DNA of 64,000 nucleotides from Pseudoselenomonas ruminantium (lineage in GTDB: Bacteria; Bacillota; Negativicutes; Selenomonadales; Selenomonadaceae), in NCBI GenBank assembly GCA_015058625.1, contig SVCA01000012.1:1-64000 (forward strand). Direction: 5' to 3'. The translations under genes and the position numbers were made by a program. The notes beneath the pieces were generated by a model. It ran no database searches. It was given only the letters and a program-made list of their open reading frames with translations, and had not been told where the DNA came from. This document shows, one piece after another, positions 8,802-17,210 of the stretch; the stretch's first letter is position 1, and every line of letters begins with the position of its first letter.

Positions 8802-10205
8802 ATGCGGAAAAATCTTTTGGGGCGGATACGGAAAGGAGAGCCCTTCAGCTGGGGGGATTTGCTGCTGCTGACCTGGCAGCTCAGCGTCCCGGCCATTATG
8901 GCCAAAATCACCACGGTGATGATGCAGTATATCGATGCCTCCATGGTGGGCATGATTGGTGCCGGAGCGGCAGCTTCCATCGGTCTGGTCAATTCCACCA
9001 CCTGGCTTATCGGCGGCATCTGCTTTGCCATGTCCATGGGTTATACCATTCAGCTGGCGCATGCCATCGGTGCCGGTGAGGATTTGCGGGCACGCAGTTT
9101 GGTGCGCCATGGCTTGTGGGCGGTGTTTGTTTTCAGCTTGGCCTTGGGGCTGTTGAGCGCTGGCTTGAGCGGCTGTCTGCCCTATTTCCTCGGCGGTACG
9201 GCAGATATTGCCGGGGATGCTTCCACGTATCTTGCCATCTATGCGCTGGGGCTGCCCTTGCTTACGGTAAATTTTGCCGCCGGTTCCATGCTGCAGGCCA
9301 GCGGCAATATGAAGGTGCCCAGCCTCCTAAATGTCATGATGTGTCTGCTCGATGTGCTCTTCAATGCGCTGCTGATTTTTCCCTCGCGTACGCTGACTGT
9401 CGGGAGCATGACGTTTTGGCTTCCCGGCGGGGATTTGGGCGTAGCGGGTGTGGCTTTGGGCTCGGTGCTCGCAGAAGCCTGCTGTATGACGGCCATGCTC
9501 TATGTCCTGCTCAAAAAATCCCGTGCGCTTCATTACCGGCAGGAAGAGCTTCTGCCTTGGCGCGGGGAACTGCGGGAGGCAGTCCGCCTCGGAATTCCCA
9601 TGGTGCTGGAGCAGATAGTCATGGGCAGTGCCTATGTGGCCTTCACCCGCATTGTGGCGCCCTTGGGCACCGTGGCGCTGGCGGCCAATTCCTTTGCCAT
9701 CACGGCAGAGAGTATCTGCTACATGCCGGGTATTGGCGTGGCGGCCGCCGCCCAGACTTTGGTGGGCCAGAGTGTGGGCGCACGGCGCAGCAAGCTGGCC
9801 CAGCGTTTTGGTTATGCCAGTGCGGGCCTGGGCATGGGCTGGATGATGATCATGGGTGTCGTGATGTATGTCTGCGCGCCGCTGATGATGGCACTTTTAT
9901 CACAGGATGGCGCGGTTATCGCCGCGGGCACCCAAATCCTGCGCATTGAGGCATGGGCAGAACCGCTCTTTGCCGCCGGTATCATCGTCACGAGCATCTT
10001 CCGCGGTGCGGGCGAAACGAAAATGCCCACGATACTCAATCTCGTCGCCATGTGGGGCATCCGCATTCCCCTGGCCATCTATCTTGCCCAGGACTATGGC
10101 CTCAACGGCGTATGGACGGCCATGTGTGTGGAGCTTTGCGCCAGAGGTCTGTTATCCTTGGGCGTGCTGGTTTGGCGCGGCGAAGGATTGTATCGCCGCG
10201 CATGA
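8802..10205 (+). CDS. MATE family efflux transporter
   Basis: Multidrug and toxin extrusion protein of 467 residues with about 12 membrane segments in two pseudo-repeats (MatE domains at about 25-185 and 255-415). It resembles the NorM/DinF-type branch that exports cationic compounds in exchange for Na+ or H+. The start at 8802 has AAAGGAG at good spacing; the longer frame from 8760 would run through the terminator hairpin and is unlikely. Its drug specificity cannot be read. The leader hairpin just upstream suggests expression control by transcription termination. Confidence 0.9.
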   Translation: MRKNLLGRIRKGEPFSWGDLLLLTWQLSVPAIMAKITTVMMQYIDASMVGMIGAGAAASIGLVNSTTWLIGGICFAMSMGYTIQLAHAIGAGEDLRARSLVRHGLWAVFVFSLALGLLSAGLSGCLPYFLGGTADIAGDASTYLAIYALGLPLLTVNFAAGSMLQASGNMKVPSLLNVMMCLLDVLFNALLIFPSRTLTVGSMTFWLPGGDLGVAGVALGSVLAEACCMTAMLYVLLKKSRALHYRQEELLPWRGELREAVRLGIPMVLEQIVMGSAYVAFTRIVAPLGTVALAANSFAITAESICYMPGIGVAAAAQTLVGQSVGARRSKLAQRFGYASAGLGMGWMMIMGVVMYVCAPLMMALLSQDGAVIAAGTQILRIEAWAEPLFAAGIIVTSIFRGAGETKMPTILNLVAMWGIRIPLAIYLAQDYGLNGVWTAMCVELCARGLLSLGVLVWRGEGLYRRA

Positions 10206-10261
10206 GGTGAGGGGCAGAACAAGAAAAAATCTGTTGTTGGCAGGAAGTTTCGCTTATTTTA

Positions 10262-10270
10262 TGGTAAAAT
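10262..10270 (+). promoter_or_regulatory. extended -10 promoter of the ftsEX operon
   Basis: TGGTAAAAT, an extended -10 box (TGN plus TAAAAT at 10265-10270), 39 bp before the ftsE ATG, with no convincing -35. The same TGGTAAAAT string occurs before tolC at 40787. Confidence 0.5.
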
Positions 10271-10308
10271 ATAAGTTAGTTTATTTTATGGCAGGAGGAT
10301 AGTTCCTA

Positions 10309-10995
10309 ATGATACAGATGCGGGAGGTCAGCAAGACCTATGATACCGGCGTGGTAGCCCTTGACCATGTCAATGTAGATATCAAGAAGGGCGAGTTTGT
10401 GTTCGTTGTGGGACCAAGTGGCGCGGGAAAATCCACCTTTATCAAGATGCTGTTCCGGGAAGAGCTGCCGACCCAAGGCAAGCTTCTGGTGAACGGCCAT
10501 GATGTGGTGGAGATGGAACGCTCCGAGGTTCCGTATCTGCGCCGTGAGCTGGGCGTAATCTTTCAGGATTACCGCCTGCTTCCGGATAAGACTGTCTTTG
10601 AGAACGTGGCCTTTGCCATGCAGGTTATCGAAGCGCCCCGCCGCACCATGCAGCGCAGTGTCAATTCCGTGCTCGATGTGGTAGGCCTGCGTGACAAGTA
10701 CCGCAGTTTCCCGTCGCAGCTTTCTGGCGGTGAGCAGCAGCGTGTGGCCATCGCCCGGGCCATCGTCAACAATCCTTCCATTGTGATTGCCGACGAGCCC
10801 ACAGGCAATCTGGACCCGGAAACCAGCTGGGACATTATGGATATTTTCAAACGCATCAACAAGGCTGGCACGACCATCGTCATGGCTACGCATGACCGCA
10901 ATATTGTCGATACCATGAAGAAGCGTGTTATTGCCATTGAGGACGGGCGCATTGTCCGTGACCAGATGCGGGGAGGTTATGGATATGAAGCTTAG
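10309..10995 (+). CDS. ftsE: cell-division ATP-binding protein FtsE
   Basis: ABC-type ATPase of 228 residues, of usual FtsE length. Walker [10 protein letters not shown] near 35, Q-loop FQDYRLLP near 86, signature LSGGEQQR near 141, Walker B VIADEPTG near 160 and the H-loop ATHDR near 192 are all present. FtsE with FtsX forms a transenvelope complex that activates peptidoglycan hydrolases at the septum rather than transporting a substrate. The next gene, ftsX, overlaps its end by 11 nt, and an M23 peptidase follows, matching the known partner arrangement. Confidence 0.95.
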   Translation: MIQMREVSKTYDTGVVALDHVNVDIKKGEFVFVVGPSGAGKSTFIKMLFREELPTQGKLLVNGHDVVEMERSEVPYLRRELGVIFQDYRLLPDKTVFENVAFAMQVIEAPRRTMQRSVNSVLDVVGLRDKYRSFPSQLSGGEQQRVAIARAIVNNPSIVIADEPTGNLDPETSWDIMDIFKRINKAGTTIVMATHDRNIVDTMKKRVIAIEDGRIVRDQMRGGYGYEA

Positions 10996-11872
10996 AACCG
11001 GTGAATATTTTATTCAGGAGGTGTTCCGCTCCCTGCGGCGCAACAACTGGATGTCCTTTGCCTCCATCGGCACGGTAGCGGTATCGCTGTTTGTGCTGGG
11101 CGTGTTTTTGATTCTCGTACTGAATATGAACCGCATGGCCTCCACGCTGGAGTCGCAGGTGCAAATCAGCGTCTATCTGCAGGATGATTTGAAGAAGCAG
11201 CAGCGCATTGACCTGCAAAGCGATTTGGAAAAAATGCAGGGCATTGATACGGTGAAGTTCGTGGATAAGGACGAGGCCAAGGACCGCCTCTCCGAGCGTC
11301 TGGGCGACCAGAAGTACCTCTTGGATGCCCTTGGGGACAAGAACCCGCTGCCGGATGCCTTTGAAGTGACGGTCAAGACCCCGGAAATGGTGGAAACCGC
11401 CGCCAAGGCCATTGAGCGCATGGAGGGGGTAGAGTCGGCCAAGTACGGGCAGGATGTGGTGGAGCACCTCTTTGACATCACCCGCCTCATGCGTATTTTC
11501 GGTCTGGTATTGATGCTGCTTCTGGCAGGTGCGACGATTTTCATCATTTCCAACACCATCCGCCTTACGGTATTTGCGCGGCGCAAGGAAATCGCCATCA
11601 TGAAATACGTGGGGGCAACTGACTGGTTTATCCGCTGGCCGTTCCTTATGGAGGGCATTGTGCTAGGCTGCGTGGGCGGCATTTTGTCGGCATTGGCCCT
11701 GCGCAGCTTCTATGCGGCCATGGCGGCGAAGATTTACAGCACGCTGGCCTTCTTCCCGCTGCTGCCCCAGTATCCCTTTATGAATTATGTGACGGTGGCC
11801 ATCATCATCTCCGGCATGCTGATTGGCGCCATTGGGTCGGCGTTCTCCCTGAAGCGTTTCCTTGAGGTCTGA
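10985..11872 (+). CDS. ftsX: cell-division permease-like protein FtsX
   Basis: Membrane protein of 295 residues with the FtsX layout: one N-terminal membrane segment (about 22-44), an extracellular domain (about 50-160) that contacts the wall hydrolase activator, and three C-terminal membrane segments (about 165-290) of the FtsX permease domain, with the RKEIAIMKYVGAT motif near 200. The ATG at 10985 is chosen because GGGAGG at 10971-10976 is properly spaced for it; an ATG at 10979 is too close. The gene overlaps ftsE by 11 nt, and its stop shares a base with the start of the downstream M23 gene. Confidence 0.95.
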   Translation: MKLRTGEYFIQEVFRSLRRNNWMSFASIGTVAVSLFVLGVFLILVLNMNRMASTLESQVQISVYLQDDLKKQQRIDLQSDLEKMQGIDTVKFVDKDEAKDRLSERLGDQKYLLDALGDKNPLPDAFEVTVKTPEMVETAAKAIERMEGVESAKYGQDVVEHLFDITRLMRIFGLVLMLLLAGATIFIISNTIRLTVFARRKEIAIMKYVGATDWFIRWPFLMEGIVLGCVGGILSALALRSFYAAMAAKIYSTLAFFPLLPQYPFMNYVTVAIIISGMLIGAIGSAFSLKRFLEV

Positions 11873-12996
11873 TGATGATGAAAAAATGGCAAACGATAAC
11901 GGCCGCCACCTTGTCGGTGGTGCTGACTGCCTCCACAGCGTATGCGTCACTGGAGGATGACAAGGCCAGCTATGACAAGCAGGCGGAGGAGTTAAAGGAC
12001 AAGAGCAACGCCCTGCAGTCGAAAATCGAATCCCTGTCGGAGGAAAAGCGGCTGGTGGACGAGGAAGCCGATGCGGCTATCGCCGAACACAAGTCCATGC
12101 GGGCGGCGCTGGATGAAACGCTGGAACGGATGGAGAAGAATGAAGCCCGCCTCAAAGTGGTGGAGACCGACTACAAGAAAAAGAGTGCCAAACTGGGCCA
12201 GCGGGTTCGTGATATTTACATCAACGGCCAGATTTCCTATCTGGATGTGCTCTTTGGCGCCAAGGACTTTTCCGATTTGATGACCCGCATGGACTTACTT
12301 AAAAAGGTCATCAAGCAGGACTATGATTTGGTTCATGTGGTGCTGGAAGAAAAGAGCGAAATCGAAGAGACGCAGAAGAGTCTCGAAAAAGATAAGGAAG
12401 CCCGGGCAGAGCAGGAATTAAAAGCCCGTCAGGCCCGGGAAATCATGGAAGAAAAGGTCCGCAAGCGCAAGGCCATCATTGACCAGATGAAAAACGACAA
12501 GGCCACGGTGGACCGTCAGTATGATGAAATGATGGCGGCTTCCAAGCAGATTGAGGAAATGCTGCGGCGCAGCAGCATGGCCAATGCTCCGGCGGGCGCA
12601 ATGGCGAGCGGCAATGGCTCCATGATTTGGCCCGTGGGCGGTACGATTACCTCTGAATTTGGCTGGCGTACCCATCCCATTACGGGCACGCAGAAGTTCC
12701 ACAGCGGTATCGATATCGGTGCGGACTACGGCGTGCCGATTGCGGCAGCAGCCTCTGGCACCGTGGAATATGCGGGCTGGATTTCCGGCTACGGCAATAC
12801 GATAATCATCAACCACGGCGGCGGCATCACCACCCTCTATGGACATAATCAGTCGCTGGCGGCATCCGTCGGCCAGCAGGTGAGCCAGGGGGAAACCATC
12901 GCTTACTGCGGTTCCACCGGCAACTCTACCGGCCCCCACTGCCACTTTGAGGTGCGCCAGAACGGCTCGCCAGTAAGTCCTTACGGTTATCTATAA
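11872..12996 (+). CDS. murein hydrolase activator / M23 peptidase with coiled coil (EnvC-like)
   Basis: Exported protein of 374 residues with a signal peptide (about 1-25, ending TAYA). A long coiled coil follows (about 27-235, rich in Glu/Lys/Arg heptads), then a LytM/M23 domain (about 260-374). Metal-site elements HSGIDIG, HGGGITTLYGH and GPHCHFEVR are present, so unlike E. coli EnvC, in which the zinc site is degenerate, it may itself cut peptidoglycan. It lies directly after ftsX with stop and start codons overlapping. In related bacteria (PcsB, CwlO, EnvC) such proteins are driven by FtsEX. That role here is inferred from order and architecture. Confidence 0.9.
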   Translation: MMMKKWQTITAATLSVVLTASTAYASLEDDKASYDKQAEELKDKSNALQSKIESLSEEKRLVDEEADAAIAEHKSMRAALDETLERMEKNEARLKVVETDYKKKSAKLGQRVRDIYINGQISYLDVLFGAKDFSDLMTRMDLLKKVIKQDYDLVHVVLEEKSEIEETQKSLEKDKEARAEQELKARQAREIMEEKVRKRKAIIDQMKNDKATVDRQYDEMMAASKQIEEMLRRSSMANAPAGAMASGNGSMIWPVGGTITSEFGWRTHPITGTQKFHSGIDIGADYGVPIAAAASGTVEYAGWISGYGNTIIINHGGGITTLYGHNQSLAASVGQQVSQGETIAYCGSTGNSTGPHCHFEVRQNGSPVSPYGYL

Positions 12997-13021
12997 TCCC
13001 AGGGATAGAAGGTGAAATTGT

Positions 13022-14167
13022 TTGAGCAAGAAAAAAATAGCCCTTATCGTGGTGGTGACGGCACTAGCGTCCAGTTTCCTGACGATAATGGGACTTATGA
13101 AACTCTTTGGCCTTGACGGAGAAAAGACTACGGATTTACTGCGGTTCTTCGGCGTCAAGCGCATGATTGAAACTCGCTATGTCAGCGATGTGGACACAAC
13201 CAGCCTTATGGATGGCGCCATTGACGGCATGGTAAAATCCCTCGGCGACCCCCATTCCATCTATATGAAGACCTCCATGTATAAAGCCTTGAAAGAACAT
13301 ACAGCCGGTGCCTTTGGGGGCATTGGCGTCACCATGGGCTTTAAGGATGACAAGGTCACGATTATGGCGGTGCTCGAAGGGACACCCGGCGAAAAGGTGG
13401 GCCTTAAAGTCGGTGACGAAATCATGTCGGTGGACGGCACGCCGGTGACGGAGTATCAGCCGGAAGAAGTGGCACTGCATATCCGCGGCGACGCAGGTAC
13501 GGAAGTAAAGCTGCTGATTCATCGGGCGGATGAGGCCGACAAGGAATACGCCATTCAGCGGGATATCATAAAGGTTCCCTCGGCTAAAGGCAAAATGCTG
13601 GACGATGGCCGGATGGGCTATATCCGCATTGCGTCCTTTGGGGAAAACACCGGGGATGAATTCAAGAGCGAATACAACAAGCTCAAAGAGGCCGGCATGG
13701 CAGGTCTGATTGTGGATTTGCGTCAAAACCCCGGCGGGCTCATAACAAGTTGTGTGGAAGTTGCCGATATGCTGGTGCCCAAGGGCAATATCGTCTCCGT
13801 GGTACAGCGGGACGGCAGCAAGGAGGCGTATGACTCCAGCTTAGAGGAAAGTACGCCGCCTATCGTAGTGCTGATTGACGGCAACAGCGCCAGTGCTTCG
13901 GAAATTCTGGCCGGCGCACTGCAGGACAGAGAAGCGGCCACTATTGTAGGCTCCAAATCCTACGGCAAGGGTTCTGTGCAGGTGGTAGTACCCCTGTTCC
14001 ACAATGATGGCCTGAAACTCACCATTGCCAAATACTATACGCCCAGCGGCAAATGTATTGACGGCATTGGCATTGAGCCGGATATAACTGTGAACCTCAG
14101 CGAAGGGGATACGGTGGACAAACAGCTCAATATGGCCAAGGAAGTATTACAGAAGAAAATGCAGTAA
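13022..14167 (+). CDS. ctpA: C-terminal processing serine peptidase (S41, CtpA)
   Basis: Membrane-anchored S41 peptidase of 381 residues. An N-terminal membrane segment lies at about 6-25, a PDZ domain at about 95-175 (GGIGVTMGF, then GLKVGDEIMSVDG), and the protease core carries the Ser-Lys dyad: Ser in GNSASASEI near 290 and Lys in YGKGSVQ near 318. These enzymes trim the C-termini of exported proteins, often wall hydrolases and their regulators, which fits its place after ftsEX and the M23 gene. The start is a TTG 25 nt after the upstream stop, preceded by GAAGGTG. Its original terminator has been split by the element inserted downstream. Confidence 0.92.
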   Translation: MSKKKIALIVVVTALASSFLTIMGLMKLFGLDGEKTTDLLRFFGVKRMIETRYVSDVDTTSLMDGAIDGMVKSLGDPHSIYMKTSMYKALKEHTAGAFGGIGVTMGFKDDKVTIMAVLEGTPGEKVGLKVGDEIMSVDGTPVTEYQPEEVALHIRGDAGTEVKLLIHRADEADKEYAIQRDIIKVPSAKGKMLDDGRMGYIRIASFGENTGDEFKSEYNKLKEAGMAGLIVDLRQNPGGLITSCVEVADMLVPKGNIVSVVQRDGSKEAYDSSLEESTPPIVVLIDGNSASASEILAGALQDREAATIVGSKSYGKGSVQVVVPLFHNDGLKLTIAKYYTPSGKCIDGIGIEPDITVNLSEGDTVDKQLNMAKEVLQKKMQ

Positions 14168-14171
14168 AGAA

Positions 14172-14184
14172 AAAGGCTATGCAC
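14172..14184. other. left half of a split terminator stem
   Basis: AAAGGCTATGCAC, starting 4 bases after the ctpA stop, is the exact reverse complement of 16350-16362. Removing the element between them (and one target copy) rebuilds a 13-bp hairpin with a 9-nt loop and T-rich flanks on both strands, i.e. a bidirectional terminator for ctpA and the convergent DUF2939-like gene. Confidence 0.8.
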
Positions 14185-14279
14185 GTTGCTTTTGATATGC
14201 TCCCCCTATGAGAGACAGTAAAAAATAAAACTGTCATCATAGCAATGTCATTTAGTTAAGGCTTTTTGACACCCCAAAA

Positions 14280-14320
14280 CCACTCAACAGAAGTTTCTGA
14301 CAACTGTTGAGTGGTTTTTT
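14280..14320 (+). terminator. terminator near the left end of the inserted element
   Basis: Perfect 11-bp stem CCACTCAACAG (14280-14290) / CTGTTGAGTGG (14304-14314) and six T. It probably takes over termination of ctpA read-through and shields the passenger genes. The remaining 300 bases up to 14630 are AT-rich and hold no convincing gene. Confidence 0.85.
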
Positions 14321-14630
14321 ATTTTGTTGACTAAGACATCTAAACCTTATAAAATTAGATTGTTGTTCCTTCGTAGCTATATATGGTATAAAGAATTTCG
14401 GATACCTCTTAAATACTATTTTTTACATTTTCAGGTGTTCAGACGTAAATACAAATCATTGATGGTTAAAATCGCTCATACAGGAGCTAATAATATAAGC
14501 AGGTTGTATTATAAGACTAATGCGAAGTGATTAAATGATTTTTATTCTATTGAAGGAAAACGGATTTAGTATGAAGAATAATGACTTTGAAATAGAAAAT
14601 CAAATAAAGTGGATTAGGGAGGAGATATAA

Positions 14631-15455
14631 ATGTTTTGTCATAAGTGCGGGGCAAAGATACCAGATAATGCAGCATTTTGTTCAAGTTGTGGAGAAAAAC
14701 TAGATAATAAGCAAAGCGATAAATCTACTAAAATTAAAACTGAAACAAAAAAAGATGATTCAAGAAGTCCACTTCAAAAGTTGGTAAAAGGGATAAAAAT
14801 TCTTTTTGCATTAGGAATATGTTTATTGCTATTGCAAAGTTGTTTTTCGTCAGGTGGAAAATCAGATACTCAAAAAGTATCAATAGAAACTCAACAAAAA
14901 GAATATCAAGAGTATATGAATGAAACTTATTCAATGATGAAAACTGTAGAAACTGAGTGGGATAAAGTTTCTGTTCTAATGACTTCTAATAACGTATCTA
15001 TGGGGCAGGCTTATGATGTTTTGCATAATGCTGAATCTGTAATGGATAAAATGCAAGATAAATTTTCTCAGAGAGATAAACCTAAACATATATCAGATAG
15101 CGAAATTAGTGACATGAATGATAAGTTATCTTCATGGGTATATTGCCATGAAGAAGCAATAAAAGATATTTTGAAAGCTATGGATAACGGCAGGGCAACA
15201 TCAGATATAAATAAGAGCCTAAAAGAAAACATAATCGCAATCGATCGTTATAAACAGCAAGCATGGGATATAATACAAAAACTGGATAAAAAGTATCTTC
15301 CTAAAGAAGAAATGCAAACAAATCAGCAAACAGAGAAAAAATCTTTGGAAAGCAATTCAGATAAACCAAAAGAAAAGTCTGTATTAAAAATGATGAATGA
15401 TGGTGAATTGGATAAAGCTGCAGACAAGGTGCTATCTGTTGGAGGTGCTAAATAA
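14631..15455 (+). CDS. zinc-ribbon membrane protein of unknown function
   Basis: Protein of 274 residues. It opens with a zinc-ribbon: two CxxC pairs at Cys3/Cys6 and Cys17/Cys20 (MFCHKCGAKIP, FCSSCGEKL). A Lys/Asp/Ser-rich linker follows, then one membrane segment (about 56-72) and a mostly helical Lys/Glu/Gln-rich C-terminal region likely outside the membrane. Zinc-ribbon plus membrane anchor proteins are common in Firmicutes and have no single known function. GGAGGAGAT precedes the ATG. Codon use is strongly AT-biased compared with ctpA and the genes beyond 16.4 kb, consistent with arrival on the IS3-derived element. The next gene overlaps by one base, so the two form a unit. Confidence 0.8.
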   Translation: MFCHKCGAKIPDNAAFCSSCGEKLDNKQSDKSTKIKTETKKDDSRSPLQKLVKGIKILFALGICLLLLQSCFSSGGKSDTQKVSIETQQKEYQEYMNETYSMMKTVETEWDKVSVLMTSNNVSMGQAYDVLHNAESVMDKMQDKFSQRDKPKHISDSEISDMNDKLSSWVYCHEEAIKDILKAMDNGRATSDINKSLKENIIAIDRYKQQAWDIIQKLDKKYLPKEEMQTNQQTEKKSLESNSDKPKEKSVLKMMNDGELDKAADKVLSVGGAK

Positions 15456-15964
15456 TGAAAAGAGTATATGTATTAGTTGTTACTTTGTTATTAATGTTAA
15501 TAACTGCATCGGCTTATGCTGAAACAAAACAGACTAATGACAGATGGGTAGAAATAGAAAATCCAAACAAAAAGGTTGAAATAAAAGTTTTCTACGATAA
15601 AGAAACAGTAGAATATGATAATACGACCAATATACTTACGGGTTGGATAAAAATAGATATTCCAGATGTAATGAGAGAAAAGTATAAAGTGGGAGATATA
15701 AAGCGTAATGTCTATAAAGAATTAAATAAAGTTCAGTTTAATACTAAGAATAAAACAGCTAATATAGATGCGGAATATTATGGATATGATAAAGATGGCA
15801 ATAGAGTTTTAGAAGGGAAAAGTAAAAATTTTGAAACAATCATACCAGGTAGTTATATAGAAATGTGGTATAAAACTATGTGGGGTTGTCACCAGAAGAA
15901 CAAAAGCAAAAAGAAAAACAATGCGGAAGATATTTTTAAAGCTGTTTTAGGATTACCAAGATAA
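15455..15964 (+). CDS. secreted protein of unknown function
   Basis: Protein of 169 residues with a clear signal peptide (MKRVYVLVVTLLLM..., cleavage after AYA near 22). The mature part is rich in Lys, Asn, Tyr and beta-type segments and contains WVEIENPNKKVEIKVFYDKE and later GWIKIDIPD. The pattern resembles small secreted proteins found beside surface or stress genes in anaerobic Firmicutes, but I do not recognise a named family. The ATG overlaps the stop of the zinc-ribbon gene by one base and has GGAGGT at good spacing. It ends in a basic Lys/Asn tail. Codon use is AT-rich like its partner. It is followed by a strong terminator. Confidence 0.78.
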   Translation: MKRVYVLVVTLLLMLITASAYAETKQTNDRWVEIENPNKKVEIKVFYDKETVEYDNTTNILTGWIKIDIPDVMREKYKVGDIKRNVYKELNKVQFNTKNKTANIDAEYYGYDKDGNRVLEGKSKNFETIIPGSYIEMWYKTMWGCHQKNKSKKKNNAEDIFKAVLGLPR

Positions 15965-15999
15965 ATAGCTTATTCATCTAAAGGAAAAAATAACAAAGC

Positions 16000-16043
16000 A
16001 ACCCAAAGGAGCAGAATTGATTTTCTGCTCCTTTGGGTTTTAT
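16000..16043 (+). terminator. terminator of the passenger gene pair
   Basis: Perfect 17-bp stem (16000-16016 / 16023-16039; AACCCAAAGGAGCAGAA and its complement) with a 6-nt loop and T-rich tail. Confidence 0.92.
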
Positions 16044-16130
16044 ATCTATATTAGGTTTTATTATTATGCAATTTTCATTATGTAGTAAACAACATAGGAA
16101 GGTGGTTGAACTGTGTTAGAGTTTCCATAA

Positions 16131-16268
16131 ATCGGATTCGACCAAGAAGCATTAAATCTTATGCGTTCGATTGAAGCATACATTCATTATTACAACCACA
16201 AGCGTGTGCAATGTAACCTTGGTATCTTAACACCGATAGAGAAACACACCTTGTATTTAGCCGCATAA
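16131..16268 (+). pseudogene. C-terminal remnant of an IS3-family (IS150-like) transposase
   Basis: A 45-residue open stretch after a stop at 16128, ending at TAA 16266-16268. It reads ...IEAYIHYYNHKRVQ, then NLGILTPIEKH and LYLAA, which is the conserved tail of the IS3/IS150 OrfB integrase (YIxYYNxKRxQ followed by LTPxE). The DDE catalytic core and OrfA are absent from the element. It lies about 75 bp inside the right terminal repeat, where an OrfB stop is normally found. Confidence 0.85.
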
Positions 16269-16273
16269 AAAAG

Positions 16274-16295
16274 GCCGACAGACAAATCTGTCGAC
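16274..16295. repeat. small hairpin after the transposase remnant
   Basis: Inverted repeat CCGACAGA / TCTGTCGA with a short loop, directly after the remnant's stop codon; probably the old transposase terminator. Confidence 0.45.
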
Positions 16296-16349
16296 CAAAG
16301 AAATCTTATATTTTTTTATTGTCCTCTTGACGGGAAGCAGTTCACTTTG

Positions 16350-16362
16350 GTGCATAGCCTTT
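16350..16362. other. right half of the split terminator stem
   Basis: GTGCATAGCCTTT, exact complement of 14172-14184, followed by ATTTT and, about 10 bases on, the stop codon of the convergent gene. See the left half. Confidence 0.8.
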
Positions 16363-16372
16363 ATTTTCGTAT

Positions 16373-17074
16373 TTACGCCGCTTTTTTATGCTGCTTTTCG
16401 TTTTCCTTGACGGCTTTGTAGAATTCCTTGAGATTATCGATTTTGCTGACTTTCCAGGTGCCATCTTCGAGCTGAATCATGCGGATTTTCAGTTCATAGT
16501 TGGCACTTGCAGCTTCGTCACGAAGCTCCAAGGTGACGATGGCGGTGTTGTCGCTCTCTTCCGTTGATTTTATGCTGGAGAATTTCAGCTTATCTGCTTT
16601 GGTGTCCTGCAGCAGATTATCGGCCGGATTGCCTTTTTTCGGTGCGGCCTTTTTATTTTGCGTGGTGCTGTTATTTGTGGCGTTACCCGTCTCGTCTTTT
16701 TTGAATTCGCCGGTTTCCACGTATTCCTTGACGGCAGATTCAAGCAGGCTGGTGATGTTGGGTTTTACCAGTTTGACAAAGCTCATGGCCAGAGCCTTGG
16801 TATGTTCGTCCAAATCGCCGCGTTCTTCCATGCTTATCTCAATGATATCGTCAAAGGCAGCATCAGCCAGATTCTTGGTATCCACATGACGGCTGAATTT
16901 TTCCCAGTTGTGCTCTTTGACGGATTCCTGAATCAGCTGCATGGAATAGGCGGGGGTGCGCTTGTAGTACAGATAACCGCCAATGCCGCAAATGACTAAC
17001 AGGATGACTACGGCAATCGCAATGAATTTTTTGTTTCGCCCATTGCCGGCTTCATAAGGGGCCATTTCTTCCAT
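16373..17074 (-). CDS. membrane-anchored DUF2939-like protein
   Basis: Protein of 233 residues with a short cytoplasmic head (MEEMAPYEAGNGRNKK), one membrane segment (about 17-38, ending GGYLYYKRTPAYS) and an extracytoplasmic domain. The sequence YYKRTPAYSMQLIQESVKEHNWEKF strongly resembles the start of the DUF2939 family, whose members are membrane-tethered and of unknown function. A low-complexity stretch rich in Asn, Thr and Lys (about 130-150) separates two halves, and the C-terminal part ends with a GTWKVSKIDNL motif of the NTF2-like kind. GGAGATG supports the start. It is convergent with ctpA, and composite repeat copy 1 lies upstream of it. Confidence 0.78.
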   Translation of the reverse strand: MEEMAPYEAGNGRNKKFIAIAVVILLVICGIGGYLYYKRTPAYSMQLIQESVKEHNWEKFSRHVDTKNLADAAFDDIIEISMEERGDLDEHTKALAMSFVKLVKPNITSLLESAVKEYVETGEFKKDETGNATNNSTTQNKKAAPKKGNPADNLLQDTKADKLKFSSIKSTEESDNTAIVTLELRDEAASANYELKIRMIQLEDGTWKVSKIDNLKEFYKAVKENEKQHKKAA

Positions 17075-17210
17075 TTTGTATCATCTCCTCAATTTTCATA
17101 CAAAAATTATGATAGCATTATCGATAGTGAATTGCAATTAAGGGAAAATTAAAAAGGAGGTGAAATTCCAGTTCAGTTTGTGGTAAAGGTATCCCGTTCA
17201 TACGCAGTTA

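Larger units (their letters stand above)
14193..16344 (+). mobile_element. IS3-family-derived element with passenger genes
   Basis: A 2152-bp segment flanked by a 4-bp direct repeat CTTT (14189-14192 and 16345-16348). Its two 33-bp ends are imperfect inverted repeats (22 of 33 matching by eye), beginning TGATATGCTCCCC on the left and reading TGAACTGCTTCCC inward from the right, as in IS3-family elements. Near the right end sits the C-terminal end of an IS3-type transposase, but no intact orfA/orfB. The interior instead holds a zinc-ribbon membrane protein gene and a secreted-protein gene, both far more AT-rich than the neighbours. It therefore looks like a non-autonomous IS derivative, or an IS whose transposase was replaced by foreign DNA. 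Confidence 0.75.

Noticed and set aside
14324..14530. 68-codon open frame in the left part of the IS3-derived element
   Set aside because: No ribosome site, begins inside the T-run of a terminator, composition unlike a protein, no recognisable family.
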